Part shown: positions 9,127 through 18,110 of the stretch, in pieces
Numbering within the stretch: position 1 is the first letter of the stretch
Layout: every line of letters begins with the position of its first letter
Source of the DNA: an uncultured Caulobacterales bacterium
Lineage (GTDB): Bacteria > Pseudomonadota > Alphaproteobacteria > Caulobacterales > Caulobacteraceae
Reading direction: 5' to 3'
Length of the DNA: 64,000 nucleotides
NCBI GenBank assembly: GCA_903900155.1
Contig: CAIUMD010000007.1
Location: 1 to 64,000 of the forward strand
Translations under genes and position numbers: made by a program
Notes under the pieces: generated by a model
What the model saw: only the letters and a program-made list of their open reading frames with translations
Databases searched by the model: none
What the model was told of the DNA's origin: nothing

Positions 9127-10317
9127 TTAGGACTTGCGCAGACCCGCAGAGAAATAGGCCTCGATCGAGTCCGCCACGGCGCCCACCAGGCGAGCGCGGC
9201 TGCTCTTGGTGGTCAGGAACGCCTCGTCGTCCGGATTGGTGATGAAGCCCATCTCCAGCAGCACGGCGGGCACGTCCGGGGCCAGCAGCACGATGAAGCC
9301 GGCGTCGCGGTGGCTACGGCGCAGCAGCGTCGTTTCCTGGCTGACATTGGCCAGCAGCAGCTGGGCGAAGGCGGACGAGCGGTTCTTGGTCGCGCGTTGG
9401 CTCAGGTCCAGCAGGATCTGGCTGACGGCGCGATCACGGCCCGGCATGTTGGCCTTCATCAGCCAGTCGTCCTTGTCCAGGACCAGACCGACGCGTTCGG
9501 AACCCTTGTCCGACACGGTGTAGACCGACGCGCCCCGGGTCGAGGTGTCGGGCCCCGAGTCGGCGTGCATGGAAATAAAGAGATCCGCATCGGCGCGGCG
9601 GGCGATCTGCACCCGGCCTTCCAGCGGGACGAAGGTGTCGGTCTCGCGGGTCAGCACGACCTGATAGCGGCCCGTGCGCTCCAGGCGCTCCTTCAGCGCC
9701 TTGGCGGCGGCCAGGGTCACGTCCTTCTCGAAGACATTGGCGCCCAGAGAGCCGGGATCCTTGCCGCCGTGGCCGGCGTCGATGACGATGACCTTCTTCA
9801 TGCGCAGCGGCGCGGCCTTGATCGGGCCGCTGGCCACGGTCAGGCGCGGGGCGCTCGGCGCGAGGCCGGCGCCCTCCACGGCTTTCAGGTCGATGACATA
9901 ACGATAGGCGCTGGCGCCGTCGCCCGGCGGCAGCAGGAAACGGCGGCGAACCTCGGCCTTGCCGGCCAGGTCCAGGCGCAGACGGGCGCCGCCGGCGGCC
10001 TCGTCGATGACCCAGCGCTTGACCAGGCCCTGGCCCGTGCCCTGCAGGTCGCCGGAAACCAGAACATTGGGCAAAGCCATGACCAGGCGCTGGTCGCTCA
10101 TGCCGTCGGACAGCAGCTTGCCGGCCGCGGCGCGGTCCAGGTCGATGACCACGCGGGTTTCGTTGCGATCGCCGCCGAAGCGGACTTTCTGCACGCCAGC
10201 GGGCGCGGCGGGGCCCTGGGCGGTCGCCACGGCGACGCCAGCCGTCGTCAGGCCGCCGATGATCAGCGCCGCGCGGACCCAGCCCATGCGGGTCAAACTG
10301 ATAAGAACCTTACGCAT
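9127..10317 (-). CDS. amiC: N-acetylmuramoyl-L-alanine amidase (AmiC-like), secreted
   Basis: It removes stem peptides from glycan strands during cell separation. The protein is 396 residues. A signal peptide of about 34 residues ends near ATAQG. An AMIN domain (about 40-150) probably targets the septum or wall. The Amidase_3 zinc domain (about 185-390) shows IDAGHGGKDPGS, SMHADSG and LLEMGFITNPDD, which contain the zinc ligands and catalytic glutamate. Caulobacter has a single essential-type amidase of this kind. It precedes mrcA with a 160-bp gap. Confidence 0.94.
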   Translation of the reverse strand: MRKVLISLTRMGWVRAALIIGGLTTAGVAVATAQGPAAPAGVQKVRFGGDRNETRVVIDLDRAAAGKLLSDGMSDQRLVMALPNVLVSGDLQGTGQGLVKRWVIDEAAGGARLRLDLAGKAEVRRRFLLPPGDGASAYRYVIDLKAVEGAGLAPSAPRLTVASGPIKAAPLRMKKVIVIDAGHGGKDPGSLGANVFEKDVTLAAAKALKERLERTGRYQVVLTRETDTFVPLEGRVQIARRADADLFISMHADSGPDTSTRGASVYTVSDKGSERVGLVLDKDDWLMKANMPGRDRAVSQILLDLSQRATKNRSSAFAQLLLANVSQETTLLRRSHRDAGFIVLLAPDVPAVLLEMGFITNPDDEAFLTTKSSRARLVGAVADSIEAYFSAGLRKS

Positions 10318-10828
10318 CCCCGCCCGCGTATGCCGGAACTGGTGAACCGAACGTCAATATCGCTGGAAGGCGGTAGCCAAAGGGTTAAGTCCAGATCCTC
10401 CGTCGAAAGCTTTTCTTTTGCTCGCCGATGTGGCTACAGTCCCGCCGCGCGCGAAGTCCGTGATCGTCACGACTCCACGCGGGCCGCCTGTGCCTCGAAA
10501 GTGGTCCTGAACCTCTTCCGAAGCGGAGACGGCAGACTAGATAGTGTTCGAGACGCGGCCGACCTGGCGGGCAAGAGCCCTGCCGTGACACCGCGTCGAG
10601 GGGCTCGCGTCGGGCTCAAACGCCTTCCTGGCGACGACGCGCCATCCAAGCCCGCGCCTGGCGCGGTAGGGACAAACGAAACCTCAATGGGCTGCGCCGC
10701 ACCCGATCGCCTTTGGCACCCGATCCTTCGCAACCGCGCTGACGGTGCGACGATCGGCGACGCGCGCGCCCTTCATTCAGAACGGCGACCGGGCCTCGCG
10801 CCCGCAGCGCGCCGCGGAGACTTCCTTA
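10318..10828. other. Gene-free divergent region; probable long RNase E leader
   Basis: About 510 bp separate the amiC and rne starts. I see no convincing ORF, tRNA or mobile element. It must hold both promoters, and probably a long rne 5' UTR. RNase E autoregulates through its leader in E. coli, so a structured leader is plausible here but not shown by the sequence alone. Confidence 0.5.
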
Positions 10829-13528
10829 ATGTCGAAGAAGATGCTGATCGACGCAGCACACGCAGAAGAGACGCGTGTGGTCGTCGTGGACGGAACCCGG
10901 GTTGAAGAGTTCGACTTCGAGAGCCAAACCCGCAAACAGCTTCGCGGTAACATCTATCTCGCCAAGGTGACCCGGGTCGAACCCAGCCTGCAGGCTGCGT
11001 TCATCGAGTACGGCGGCAATCGCCACGGCTTCCTGGCGTTCAACGAAATCCACCCGGATTACTATCAGATCCCGGTCGCGGATCGGGAAGCGCTGATGCG
11101 CGACGACTCGGGCGACGACGAGGACGACACCCCGATCTCGCGCCGCGCCTCGGGCGGTGACGACGAGGACGACAACGGCGCCGATCACGCGATCGACGAC
11201 GATGAAGACGACGTCGAAGAAGAACTGGCGCGCCGCAAGCGCCGCCTGATGCGCAAGTACAAGATCCAGGAAGTGATCCGCCGTCGGCAGATCATGCTGG
11301 TGCAGGTCGTCAAGGAAGAGCGTGGCAACAAGGGCGCGGCCCTGACCACCTACCTGTCGCTGGCCGGCCGCTACGGCGTCCTGATGCCCAACACCGCCCG
11401 CGGCGGCGGCATCAGCCGCAAGATCACCGCGGTGACCGACCGCAAGCGCCTGAAGAGCGTCGTCCAGAGCCTGGACGTGCCGCAGGGCATGGGCCTGATC
11501 GTCCGCACGGCCGGCGCCAAGCGCACCAAGGCCGAGGTCAAGCGCGACTACGAATATCTGCTGCGCCTGTGGGAGAACATCCGCGACAACACGCTGCACT
11601 CGGTCGCCCCGGCGCTGATCTACGAGGAAGAAGACCTCGTCAAACGCGCCATCCGCGACATGTACGACAAGGACCTGGACGGCATCTGGGTCGAGGGCGA
11701 CGCCGGCTACAAGGAAGCGCGTGACTTCATGCGCATGCTGATGCCGAGCCAGGCCAAGAAGGTCTTCAACTACCGCGACCCGACCCCGCTGTTCGTGAAG
11801 AACAGGATCGAGGACCATCTGGCCCAGATCTATTCGCCGGTCGTGCCGCTGCGTTCGGGCGGCTATCTGGTGATCAACCAGACCGAAGCCCTGGTCGCCA
11901 TCGACGTCAACTCGGGCAAGGCCACGCGCGAGCGCAACATCGAGGCCACGGCGCTCAAGACGAACGTCGAGGCCGCCGAGGAAGCCGCGCGCCAGCTGCG
12001 CCTGCGCGACCTGGCCGGCCTGATCGTCATCGACTTCATCGACATGGATGAAGCCAAGAACAACCGCACGGTCGAGAAGGTCCTGAAGGACGCCCTCAAG
12101 GACGACCGCGCCCGCATCCAGATGGGCAAGATCTCGGGCTTTGGCCTGATGGAGATCAGCCGCCAGCGTCGCCGCACCGGCGTCCTGGAAGGCACGACCC
12201 ACGTCTGCGAACACTGCGAAGGCACCGGCCGCGTCCGCTCGGTCGAAAGCAGCGCTCTCGCCGCCCTGCGCGCGGTCGAGGTCGAAGCCCTGAAGGGCTC
12301 GGGCAGCGTGATCCTGAAGGTCTCGCGCTCGGTGGGCCTCTACATCCTGAACGAAAAGCGCGCCTATCTGCAGCGTCTGCTGACCACGCACGGCCTGCAC
12401 GTCACGGTCATGGTCGACGACAGCCTGCATGCCGGCGACCAGGAGATCGAGCGCACCGAGCTGGGCGAGCGCATCGCCGTGGCTCCGGCCCCGTACGTCG
12501 AGGACGACGACTTCGACGCCGCGGTCTTCGAGGACGAGGAAGAAGACGACGAGATCATCGACGACGAGGACGAAGACGATCTCGAGCGCGAAGACACCGA
12601 CGACGACGACGCCTCGGCCCGCAAGCAGGCTCGCGACGACGATCGCGGCGACCGCAAGGGCCGCCGTGGTCGTCGCGATCGCGGCCGTGGACGGGGTCGG
12701 CGCGACGAGCGTGAGACCGAAGCCGAAACCGACGCCGAGGGAGAAGAGGACGAGATCGAAGGCGACGCCGACGACCGCGCCGAGTTCGGCGACGATGACG
12801 ACGGCGCCCGCCGCCGCCGCCGCCGGGGCCGCCGTGGCGGTCGTCGTGGCGGTCGCGAGGACGGCGATCGTCCGACCGACGCCTTCGTCTGGATCCGTCC
12901 GCGCGTCCCGTTCGGCGAGAACGTCTTCACCTGGCACGACCCGGCCGCCCTGGTCGGCGGCGGCGGCGAGCCTCGTCGCCCGGCGCCGGAAGCCCGCGCC
13001 GACCGTGAGGAAAGCGTCGAGCGTCCGGAACGCGCCGAACGCCCCGAGCGCGAGGAACGGTCGGGCCGTGAACGCGGTCGCCGTGGCCGCGATCGTAGCC
13101 GTCGCAACCGTGACGAGACGATCCAGGCCGAGGCTGTCGCGCCTGTCGAGGTCGTGACCGAGGCCGCCGAACCGGCCGAGCCGTTCGAAGCCCCGGTCCT
13201 GGCGCCGCCGGTGATCGCCGGCCCGCCGGCCGACGTCTGGGTCGAACTGCCCGAGCCCGAGGAAGCGCCCAAGAAGCCCAAGCGCGCCCGCGCTCGCAGC
13301 AAGAAGGCTGTCGCCGAGGCCGCGCCGGAGGCTGTCGAGGCTGTCGCCGAGGTCGTGACCGAGACCGTCGCCGTGGTTCCGCCGGAGCCTGTCGTCGAGG
13401 CGGCTCCGGAACCGGCGCCGGCGCCCGAACCCGTCGCGGAGGCCGAACCGGCCGCTCCCGTCGAGCCGGACCCGAACGAGATCACCACTCCGCCCGAAAA
13501 GCCCCGCAAGGGCTGGTGGCGCCGGTAG
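10829..13528 (+). CDS. rne: Ribonuclease E, degradosome scaffold
   Basis: This endoribonuclease makes the first cuts in mRNA decay and rRNA processing and organises BR-body condensates in Caulobacter. The 899-residue protein starts at ATG 10829 with GGAG nine bases upstream. The S1 domain (about 35-210) is split by a long Asp/Glu-rich insert (about 95-140). The DNase I-like site shows VAIDVNSGKAT and VIDFIDMDE. The Zn-link is CEHCEGTGRVRS. Beyond about 560 comes an intrinsically disordered tail of acidic blocks and Arg/Gly blocks. It ends EKPRKGWWRR; the GWW motif docks PNPase in Caulobacter. Confidence 0.97.
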   Translation: MSKKMLIDAAHAEETRVVVVDGTRVEEFDFESQTRKQLRGNIYLAKVTRVEPSLQAAFIEYGGNRHGFLAFNEIHPDYYQIPVADREALMRDDSGDDEDDTPISRRASGGDDEDDNGADHAIDDDEDDVEEELARRKRRLMRKYKIQEVIRRRQIMLVQVVKEERGNKGAALTTYLSLAGRYGVLMPNTARGGGISRKITAVTDRKRLKSVVQSLDVPQGMGLIVRTAGAKRTKAEVKRDYEYLLRLWENIRDNTLHSVAPALIYEEEDLVKRAIRDMYDKDLDGIWVEGDAGYKEARDFMRMLMPSQAKKVFNYRDPTPLFVKNRIEDHLAQIYSPVVPLRSGGYLVINQTEALVAIDVNSGKATRERNIEATALKTNVEAAEEAARQLRLRDLAGLIVIDFIDMDEAKNNRTVEKVLKDALKDDRARIQMGKISGFGLMEISRQRRRTGVLEGTTHVCEHCEGTGRVRSVESSALAALRAVEVEALKGSGSVILKVSRSVGLYILNEKRAYLQRLLTTHGLHVTVMVDDSLHAGDQEIERTELGERIAVAPAPYVEDDDFDAAVFEDEEEDDEIIDDEDEDDLEREDTDDDDASARKQARDDDRGDRKGRRGRRDRGRGRGRRDERETEAETDAEGEEDEIEGDADDRAEFGDDDDGARRRRRRGRRGGRRGGREDGDRPTDAFVWIRPRVPFGENVFTWHDPAALVGGGGEPRRPAPEARADREESVERPERAERPEREERSGRERGRRGRDRSRRNRDETIQAEAVAPVEVVTEAAEPAEPFEAPVLAPPVIAGPPADVWVELPEPEEAPKKPKRARARSKKAVAEAAPEAVEAVAEVVTETVAVVPPEPVVEAAPEPAPAPEPVAEAEPAAPVEPDPNEITTPPEKPRKGWWRR

Positions 13529-13542
13529 GCTGACCTGATGAT

Positions 13543-13572
13543 GGCCCGCGCGTCCTGACCGATGCGCGGGCC
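13543..13572 (+). terminator. Hairpin after rne
   Basis: GGCCCGCGC at 13543-13551 pairs perfectly with GCGCGGGCC at 13564-13572 around a 12-nt loop, 14 bp past the rne stop codon. Only weak T content follows (AAATTCG), so this may be a 3'-end stabiliser rather than a strong intrinsic terminator. Confidence 0.55.
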
Positions 13573-13665
13573 AAATTCGTTTCGGCGAGAACCCTTGTTC
13601 CCTCCCGCCGGACTTCCAAGTTAGACTGGTCGCGGTTCGCGGGGGCGCGATCTGGAGATCGTTCG

Positions 13666-15081
13666 ATGACCTCGCGTAGCGGGCATGCCGGGAAGAAGCT
13701 GGGCGTGGCGTTGTCCGCCCTGGCCGTGCTCGCGTCCGGAATTCCCCAGGTCGCCCTGGCCCAGGACGACGGTCCCTCCCTGATCCGCGACACCGAGATC
13801 GAGGAAATCCTGCACCACGACTCCGACCCGATCTTCGCGGCGGCGGGCCTGGATCCCAAGAACGTTCGCATCCTGATCATCGGCGACAAGTCCCTGAACG
13901 CCTTCGCGACCCAGGGCCTGCAGATGGGCCTCAATACCGGCCTGATCCTGCAGACCGAGAATCCCAACCAGTTGCGCGGCGTCATCGCCCACGAAACCGG
14001 ACACCTGGCCGGCGGCCACCCGATCCGTTCCGACGAGATGATGCGCGCGGGCCTCAAGCCCATGATCCTGACCATGGGGCTGGGCGTGCTGGCCGCCCTC
14101 GCCGGCTCGGCCAGCGGCGCCGCCATGCTGCTGGGCAACGCCCAATATGCCGGAGCGCTGGGCGCCCTGGGCTACAGCCGCGAGCAGGAATCACGCGCCG
14201 ACCAGGCCGGCGCCGGTTTCCTGGAGGCCACCGACCAATCGGGACGCGGCCTCGTGGAGTTCTTCGACAACTTCCGCTACCAGGAAGTCTTCGACCAGTC
14301 CCGGCGCTTTGCCTATTTCCGCAGCCACCCCCTGTCATCCGAACGGATCGAGGTGCTGCGCAGCCGCGTCGAGCGCCAGTCGCATTTCAGCGCCGTCGAC
14401 ACGCCGGAAGACCTGGCCCAGCACGAGGTGATGAAGGCCAAGTTGGAAGGGTTCCTGAACCCGCAGGTCGCCTTGATGAAGTACAAGGAGACCGACACGG
14501 GCTTTCCGGCCCGCTATGCCCGCGCCATCGCCTACTACCAGATGAAGGACCCCGACCGGGCCCTGAGCCTGCTGCAGCCGCTGATCGACCAGCACCCCGA
14601 CAATCCCTACCTGTGGGAGATGAAGGGCCAGATCCTGTTCGAATTCAACCGCATCGCCCAGGCCGAGGAGCCGCAGCGCAAGTCGGTGCAGCTCAAGCCC
14701 GACGCGGCCCTGCTGCGCATTAACCTGGGCCAGACCCTGATCAGCCTGAACGATCCCAAGAAGGTCGAGGAAGGCGTCCAGGAGCTGAAGCGCAGCCTGC
14801 TGAACGATCCCGACAACGCCGTGACCTGGCGCCTGCTGGCCCAGGCCTACGACACCCAGAAAAAGGACGGCGAGGCCCGCCTGGCCACCGCCGAGCAGTA
14901 CTATTCCCTCGGCGCCGTCCGCGAAGCCAAGGTCTTCGCCATGCGGGCTCGCGAACTCTTGACCAAGAATACGCCCGAATGGCGTCGGGCCACCGACATC
15001 GTCCTGGCCTCGCGACCGACCAACCAGGACCTGAAAGACCTGGCCAAGGAAGGCCTCGCCCAATCCAACCCGGCCCACTAG
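13666..15081 (+). CDS. Periplasmic M48 metalloprotease with TPR repeats, BepA-like
   Basis: It probably degrades misfolded outer membrane proteins, as BepA does with BamA and LptD. The protein is 471 residues. A signal peptide ends near VALAQDD. The M48 domain shows HETGH at residues 109-113, with the third zinc ligand expected in SREQESRADQ. TPR repeats occupy about 280-440. The start has GGAG eight bases upstream. It is followed by a DsbA-like lipoprotein gene after 21 bp, so both envelope-quality-control genes probably share a transcript. The bepA symbol is withheld because M48 paralogues exist. Confidence 0.88.
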   Translation: MTSRSGHAGKKLGVALSALAVLASGIPQVALAQDDGPSLIRDTEIEEILHHDSDPIFAAAGLDPKNVRILIIGDKSLNAFATQGLQMGLNTGLILQTENPNQLRGVIAHETGHLAGGHPIRSDEMMRAGLKPMILTMGLGVLAALAGSASGAAMLLGNAQYAGALGALGYSREQESRADQAGAGFLEATDQSGRGLVEFFDNFRYQEVFDQSRRFAYFRSHPLSSERIEVLRSRVERQSHFSAVDTPEDLAQHEVMKAKLEGFLNPQVALMKYKETDTGFPARYARAIAYYQMKDPDRALSLLQPLIDQHPDNPYLWEMKGQILFEFNRIAQAEEPQRKSVQLKPDAALLRINLGQTLISLNDPKKVEEGVQELKRSLLNDPDNAVTWRLLAQAYDTQKKDGEARLATAEQYYSLGAVREAKVFAMRARELLTKNTPEWRRATDIVLASRPTNQDLKDLAKEGLAQSNPAH

Positions 15082-15102
15082 GGCCCCTCCTCCGAGACCT
15101 CT

Positions 15103-15843
15103 ATGACCGTCTTCTGTCGCGCCGCGACCCTCGCCGTTCCGTTCGCCATCGCCGGCCTGACCCTCGCCGGCTGCGGTCCGGCCAAACCCGACAAGGCCTT
15201 CGGCGAGAAGGTCCGCGCCTATCTGCTGGAGCATCCCGAGGTGCTGATGGAAGCCAGCCAGAAGCTGCAGGAAAAACAGGCCCAGCAGCAGGCCGTCTCG
15301 GCCCAGAAGGCCATCGGTCAGTACCGCCAGGCCATTGAGCGCGACCCGCGCGACGTCGTCATCAATCCGAACGGTTCGATCACGGTCACCGAGTTCTTCG
15401 ACTATCGCTGCGGCTACTGCCGCCGCGCCGCGCCCGAGATCGTCGAGCTGGTCCAGAAGAACCCGGACGTGCGTCTGGTGCTCAAGGATTTCGTGATCTT
15501 CGGCAACGACAGCGAGGCGGCTGCCCGCCTGATGCTGGGCGCCAAGGACCAGGGCAAGAGCCTGGAGCTCTACAAGGCCCTGATGGCCGAGAACGCCCTG
15601 GACGCCGCCGGCGCCCTGCGCATCGCCCAAAGCATGGGCGTCGACATGGCCAAGGCCCGCGCCGCCGGCGAGAGCCAGGCCGTGACCCAGCACCTGGCCG
15701 ACACCGAGGCCCTGGCCAAGACCCTGCAGCTGTCGGGCACCCCGGCCTTCATCGTCGGCGACACCCTGATCCCGGGCGCAGACATCAACGCCCTGAAGCT
15801 GGCGATCGAGCAGACGCGGGCGGCCAAGGCGAAGGCGGGCTGA
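15103..15843 (+). CDS. DsbA-family thiol:disulfide lipoprotein (Com1/ScsC-like)
   Basis: This is a predicted periplasmic disulfide oxidoreductase or isomerase. Of 246 residues, the first 24 form a lipoprotein signal with lipobox LAGC (acylated Cys24). A Gln/Lys-rich helical stretch follows; in ScsC and Com1 proteins such a region drives oligomerisation. The thioredoxin-like domain carries the redox motif CGYC at 103-106 after EFFDYR. The cis-Pro loop is GTPAFIVGD. It lies 21 bp after the M48 protease gene. A substrate cannot be named from the sequence. Confidence 0.87.
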   Translation: MTVFCRAATLAVPFAIAGLTLAGCGPAKPDKAFGEKVRAYLLEHPEVLMEASQKLQEKQAQQQAVSAQKAIGQYRQAIERDPRDVVINPNGSITVTEFFDYRCGYCRRAAPEIVELVQKNPDVRLVLKDFVIFGNDSEAAARLMLGAKDQGKSLELYKALMAENALDAAGALRIAQSMGVDMAKARAAGESQAVTQHLADTEALAKTLQLSGTPAFIVGDTLIPGADINALKLAIEQTRAAKAKAG

Positions 15844-15851
15844 GGACCCGC

Positions 15852-15937
15852 CCTCGTCCTTCGACAGGCTCAGGATGAGGGCTAATTTGCCGGCGCGTCA
15901 GTTGAAAACCTCATCCTGAGTTTGTCGCAGGACGAGG
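15852..15937. repeat. Inverted pair of 29-bp palindromic repeat units, copy 2
   Basis: The units lie at 15852-15880 and 15909-15937 and share the core TTCGACAGGCTCAGGATGAG and its inverse with the pair at 5301-5387. The spacing is the same to within a base (28 versus 29 bp between units). Again the element sits between convergent genes, the DsbA-like lipoprotein and thiG. It may double as a bidirectional transcription stop. Confidence 0.75.
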
Positions 15938-15953
15938 TTTTCAGCATCCGAAG

Positions 15954-16763
15954 CTAGATCAGCCCCGCCAGCGGCGAACTGGGATCGGCGTACAGCCGCT
16001 TCTGCATCCGCCCCGCCAGATACGCCTCGCGGCCGGCGATGACCGCGTGCTTCATGGCCTTGGCCATGCGGATGGGGTCCTTGGCCTCGGCGATGGCGCT
16101 GTTCATCAGGATGGCGTCGCAGCCCAGCTCCATGCCGACTGCGGCGTCCGAGGCCGTGCCGACTCCGGCGTCGACCAGCACCGGGACCTTGGCGTTCTCG
16201 ACGATGATCCGCAGGTTGACGCGGTTCTGGATGCCTAGCCCTGAGCCGATCGGCGCGCCCAGCGGCATGATCGCCACGGCGCCGGCCTCTTCCAGCTTCC
16301 GCGCATAGACCGGGTCGTCAGAGCAATAGACCATCACCTGGAACCCGTCGGCGACCAGCAGCTTCAGCGAGCGCAGGGTCTCTTCCATGTCCGGGAACAG
16401 GGTTTTGGGGTCGCTGAGAACCTCCAGCTTGACCAGGTCCCAGCCGCCGGCCTCGCGGGCCAGGCGCAGGGTGCGCACGGCGTCCTCGCCGGTGAAGCAG
16501 CCCGCCGTGTTCGGCAGATAGGTGAATTCGCTCGGCTTGACGTAGTCGACCAGCAGCGGCTGGGTCGGGTCCGTCAGGTTCACGCGGCGCACCGCCACGG
16601 TGACGATCTCGGCCCCGGCCGCGCGGGCGGCGGCGGCGTTGGTCGCATAGTCCTTGTACTTGCCCGTGCCGACGATCAGGCGCGAGCGGAAGGTGCGGCC
16701 GGCGACGGTCCAGGTTTCGTCGGCGTCAGCGACGGCGGAGTCGGGGGAAACGTGCGCGTTCAT
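15954..16763 (-). CDS. thiG: Thiazole synthase
   Basis: It forms the thiazole phosphate of thiamine from 1-deoxyxylulose-5-phosphate, dehydroglycine and ThiS thiocarboxylate. The protein is 269 residues. A short N-terminal extension precedes the usual start [19 protein letters not shown]. The TIM barrel motifs include [15 protein letters not shown] (Schiff-base lysine region), [24 protein letters not shown] and [12 protein letters not shown]. thiS lies 45 bp upstream on the same strand. No other thiamine gene and no TPP riboswitch is visible here, so the rest of the pathway must lie elsewhere. Confidence 0.95.
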   Translation of the reverse strand: MNAHVSPDSAVADADETWTVAGRTFRSRLIVGTGKYKDYATNAAAARAAGAEIVTVAVRRVNLTDPTQPLLVDYVKPSEFTYLPNTAGCFTGEDAVRTLRLAREAGGWDLVKLEVLSDPKTLFPDMEETLRSLKLLVADGFQVMVYCSDDPVYARKLEEAGAVAIMPLGAPIGSGLGIQNRVNLRIIVENAKVPVLVDAGVGTASDAAVGMELGCDAILMNSAIAEAKDPIRMAKAMKHAVIAGREAYLAGRMQKRLYADPSSPLAGLI

Positions 16764-16808
16764 GAGGCCGGTTTACGCCCCGTGAGCCCGCGTTTCAAAT
16801 GCCGAGGA

Positions 16809-17009
16809 TCAACCGCCGCCGATAAAAGTGACGATCTCGATACGGTCGCCCTCGGCCAGCGCGGTCTCGCCATAGGTCGAGCGCGGGGCGATCTCGAGAT
16901 TGCGCTCGACCGCCACCTTGCGGGCGTCCAGGCCCAGGGCGGCCACCAGATCGGCGATGGTGACCACGTCGGCCACGTCCCGCTCTTCCCCGTTCAGCAA
17001 AAGCCTCAT
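16809..17009 (-). CDS. thiS: Sulfur-carrier protein ThiS
   Basis: A ubiquitin-fold protein whose C-terminal glycine is thiocarboxylated to deliver sulfur to ThiG. I place the start at ATG 17007-17009, which has a GGAGG nearby and gives 66 residues starting MRLLLNGEE. The longer frame to 17129 would overlap aroQ and does not resemble ThiS. The C-terminus ends IGGG, giving the required Gly-Gly end. It is the first gene of a thiS-thiG pair, divergent from aroQ with only 79 bp between starts. Confidence 0.92.
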   Translation of the reverse strand: MRLLLNGEERDVADVVTIADLVAALGLDARKVAVERNLEIAPRSTYGETALAEGDRIEIVTFIGGG

Positions 17010-17088
17010 CTCACCTCCGAAGCGAGCCGTGCTTGTGACCCGACGGAACCGGCTATACAAGACCTCCCGGAATCGACGGCGGAGCCGC

Positions 17089-17529
17089 ATGGTAAAACCG
17101 ATCCACGTGCTGAGCGGGCCCAACCTCAATCTGTTGGGGACCCGCGAGCCCGAGATTTATGGCAAGGACACGCTCGACGATGTCCGTGCGCGCTGTGAGG
17201 CGCGGGCGGCTTCGCGTGGCGTTTCGGTGGTCTTCCGCCAGTCCAACCATGAGGGCGTGCTGATCGATTGGGTTCAGGAGGCGCGTGAGTCGGCCTCGGC
17301 CCTGATCCTCAATCCGGCCGGCTACGGCCACACCTCGATCGCGCTTCTGGATGCGCTCAAGACCTTGAGCATCCCGGTGATCGAGTGCCACCTGTCCAAC
17401 CCGGCGGCGCGGGAGGAATTCCGCCGCCACACCTTCGTTTCGCTCGCGGCTACCGGGATCGTCTCCGGCTTCGGCGTGGCGAGTTATGACCTGGCGATCG
17501 AGGCCGCCTTCGGCCTGATCCGCGTTTAG
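17089..17529 (+). CDS. aroQ: Type II 3-dehydroquinate dehydratase
   Basis: It converts 3-dehydroquinate to 3-dehydroshikimate in the shikimate pathway. The 146-residue length fits the dodecameric type II enzyme. Signatures: [18 protein letters not shown] at the N-terminus with the catalytic tyrosine, [24 protein letters not shown] and [14 protein letters not shown] with the catalytic histidine. The ATG at 17089 has GGAG upstream. accB follows after 60 bp; aroQ-accB-accC is a common alphaproteobacterial order. Confidence 0.95.
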   Translation: MVKPIHVLSGPNLNLLGTREPEIYGKDTLDDVRARCEARAASRGVSVVFRQSNHEGVLIDWVQEARESASALILNPAGYGHTSIALLDALKTLSIPVIECHLSNPAAREEFRRHTFVSLAATGIVSGFGVASYDLAIEAAFGLIRV

Positions 17530-17589
17530 CAACGATAACGCCCGGCGTTTTCCGCCGCCGGGGCGCTCAGAAGAACAAGGTAAGCTTCC

Positions 17590-18105
17590 ATGTCGAACCC
17601 CAAGGCCCCCGCCGATCCGGTCGAAGCTCCGGCCATCGACGCCCGTCTGGTCCGCAAGCTGGCGGACATCCTGAAGGACACGGGCCTGTCCGAGATCGAA
17701 GTCGAGCATGCCGGCCTCAAGATCCGCGTCGCCCGCGAGCTGACCGCCGCGCCGGTCAACTACGTCCAGGCCGCGGCGCCGGCCTACGCCCCCGCGCCCG
17801 TCGCCGCGCCGGCCCCGGCTGCTGCTCCGGCGCCCGCCGCTGAAGCCGCTCCGGCCCCCGCCGCCGTTCGTGGCGACGCGGTGAAGTCGCCGATGGTCGG
17901 CACCGCCTATCTGTCGCCCCAGCCGGGCGCGGACGCCTTCATCAAGGTCGGTGACACGGTCTCGGCCGGCCAGACCCTGCTGATCGTCGAAGCCATGAAG
18001 ACCATGAACCCGATCTCGGCTCCGAAGGCGGGCAAGGTCGTCGAGATCCTGGTCGCCGACGCCCAGCCCGTCGAGTTCGGCGAGCCGCTCGTCGTCATCG
18101 AGTAA
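17590..18105 (+). CDS. accB: Biotin carboxyl carrier protein of acetyl-CoA carboxylase
   Basis: It carries carboxybiotin between AccC and AccA/D for malonyl-CoA synthesis. The protein is 171 residues. An N-terminal dimerisation helix (about 15-50) and an Ala-Pro linker (about 60-95) precede the biotinyl domain. The biotinylated lysine is K137 in EAMKTMN, where the usual second Met of EAMKMMN is Thr; this is a tolerated variant. It lies 5 bp before accC. Confidence 0.95.
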   Translation: MSNPKAPADPVEAPAIDARLVRKLADILKDTGLSEIEVEHAGLKIRVARELTAAPVNYVQAAAPAYAPAPVAAPAPAAAPAPAAEAAPAPAAVRGDAVKSPMVGTAYLSPQPGADAFIKVGDTVSAGQTLLIVEAMKTMNPISAPKAGKVVEILVADAQPVEFGEPLVVIE

Positions 18106-18110
18106 CGGCC

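Noticed and set aside
7230-9242. Plus-strand open frame of 670 residues opposite mrcA
   Set aside because: It is a GC-rich antisense shadow, with no family motif, while the minus strand encodes an unmistakable PBP1A.
10826-12937. Minus-strand frame of 703 residues opposite rne
   Set aside because: Val/Ala/Asp-rich antisense shadow of RNase E; no signature or ribosome-binding site.
17010-17088. Possible TPP riboswitch before thiS
   Set aside because: Only 79 bp separate the divergent thiS and aroQ starts and no thi-box sequence is visible.
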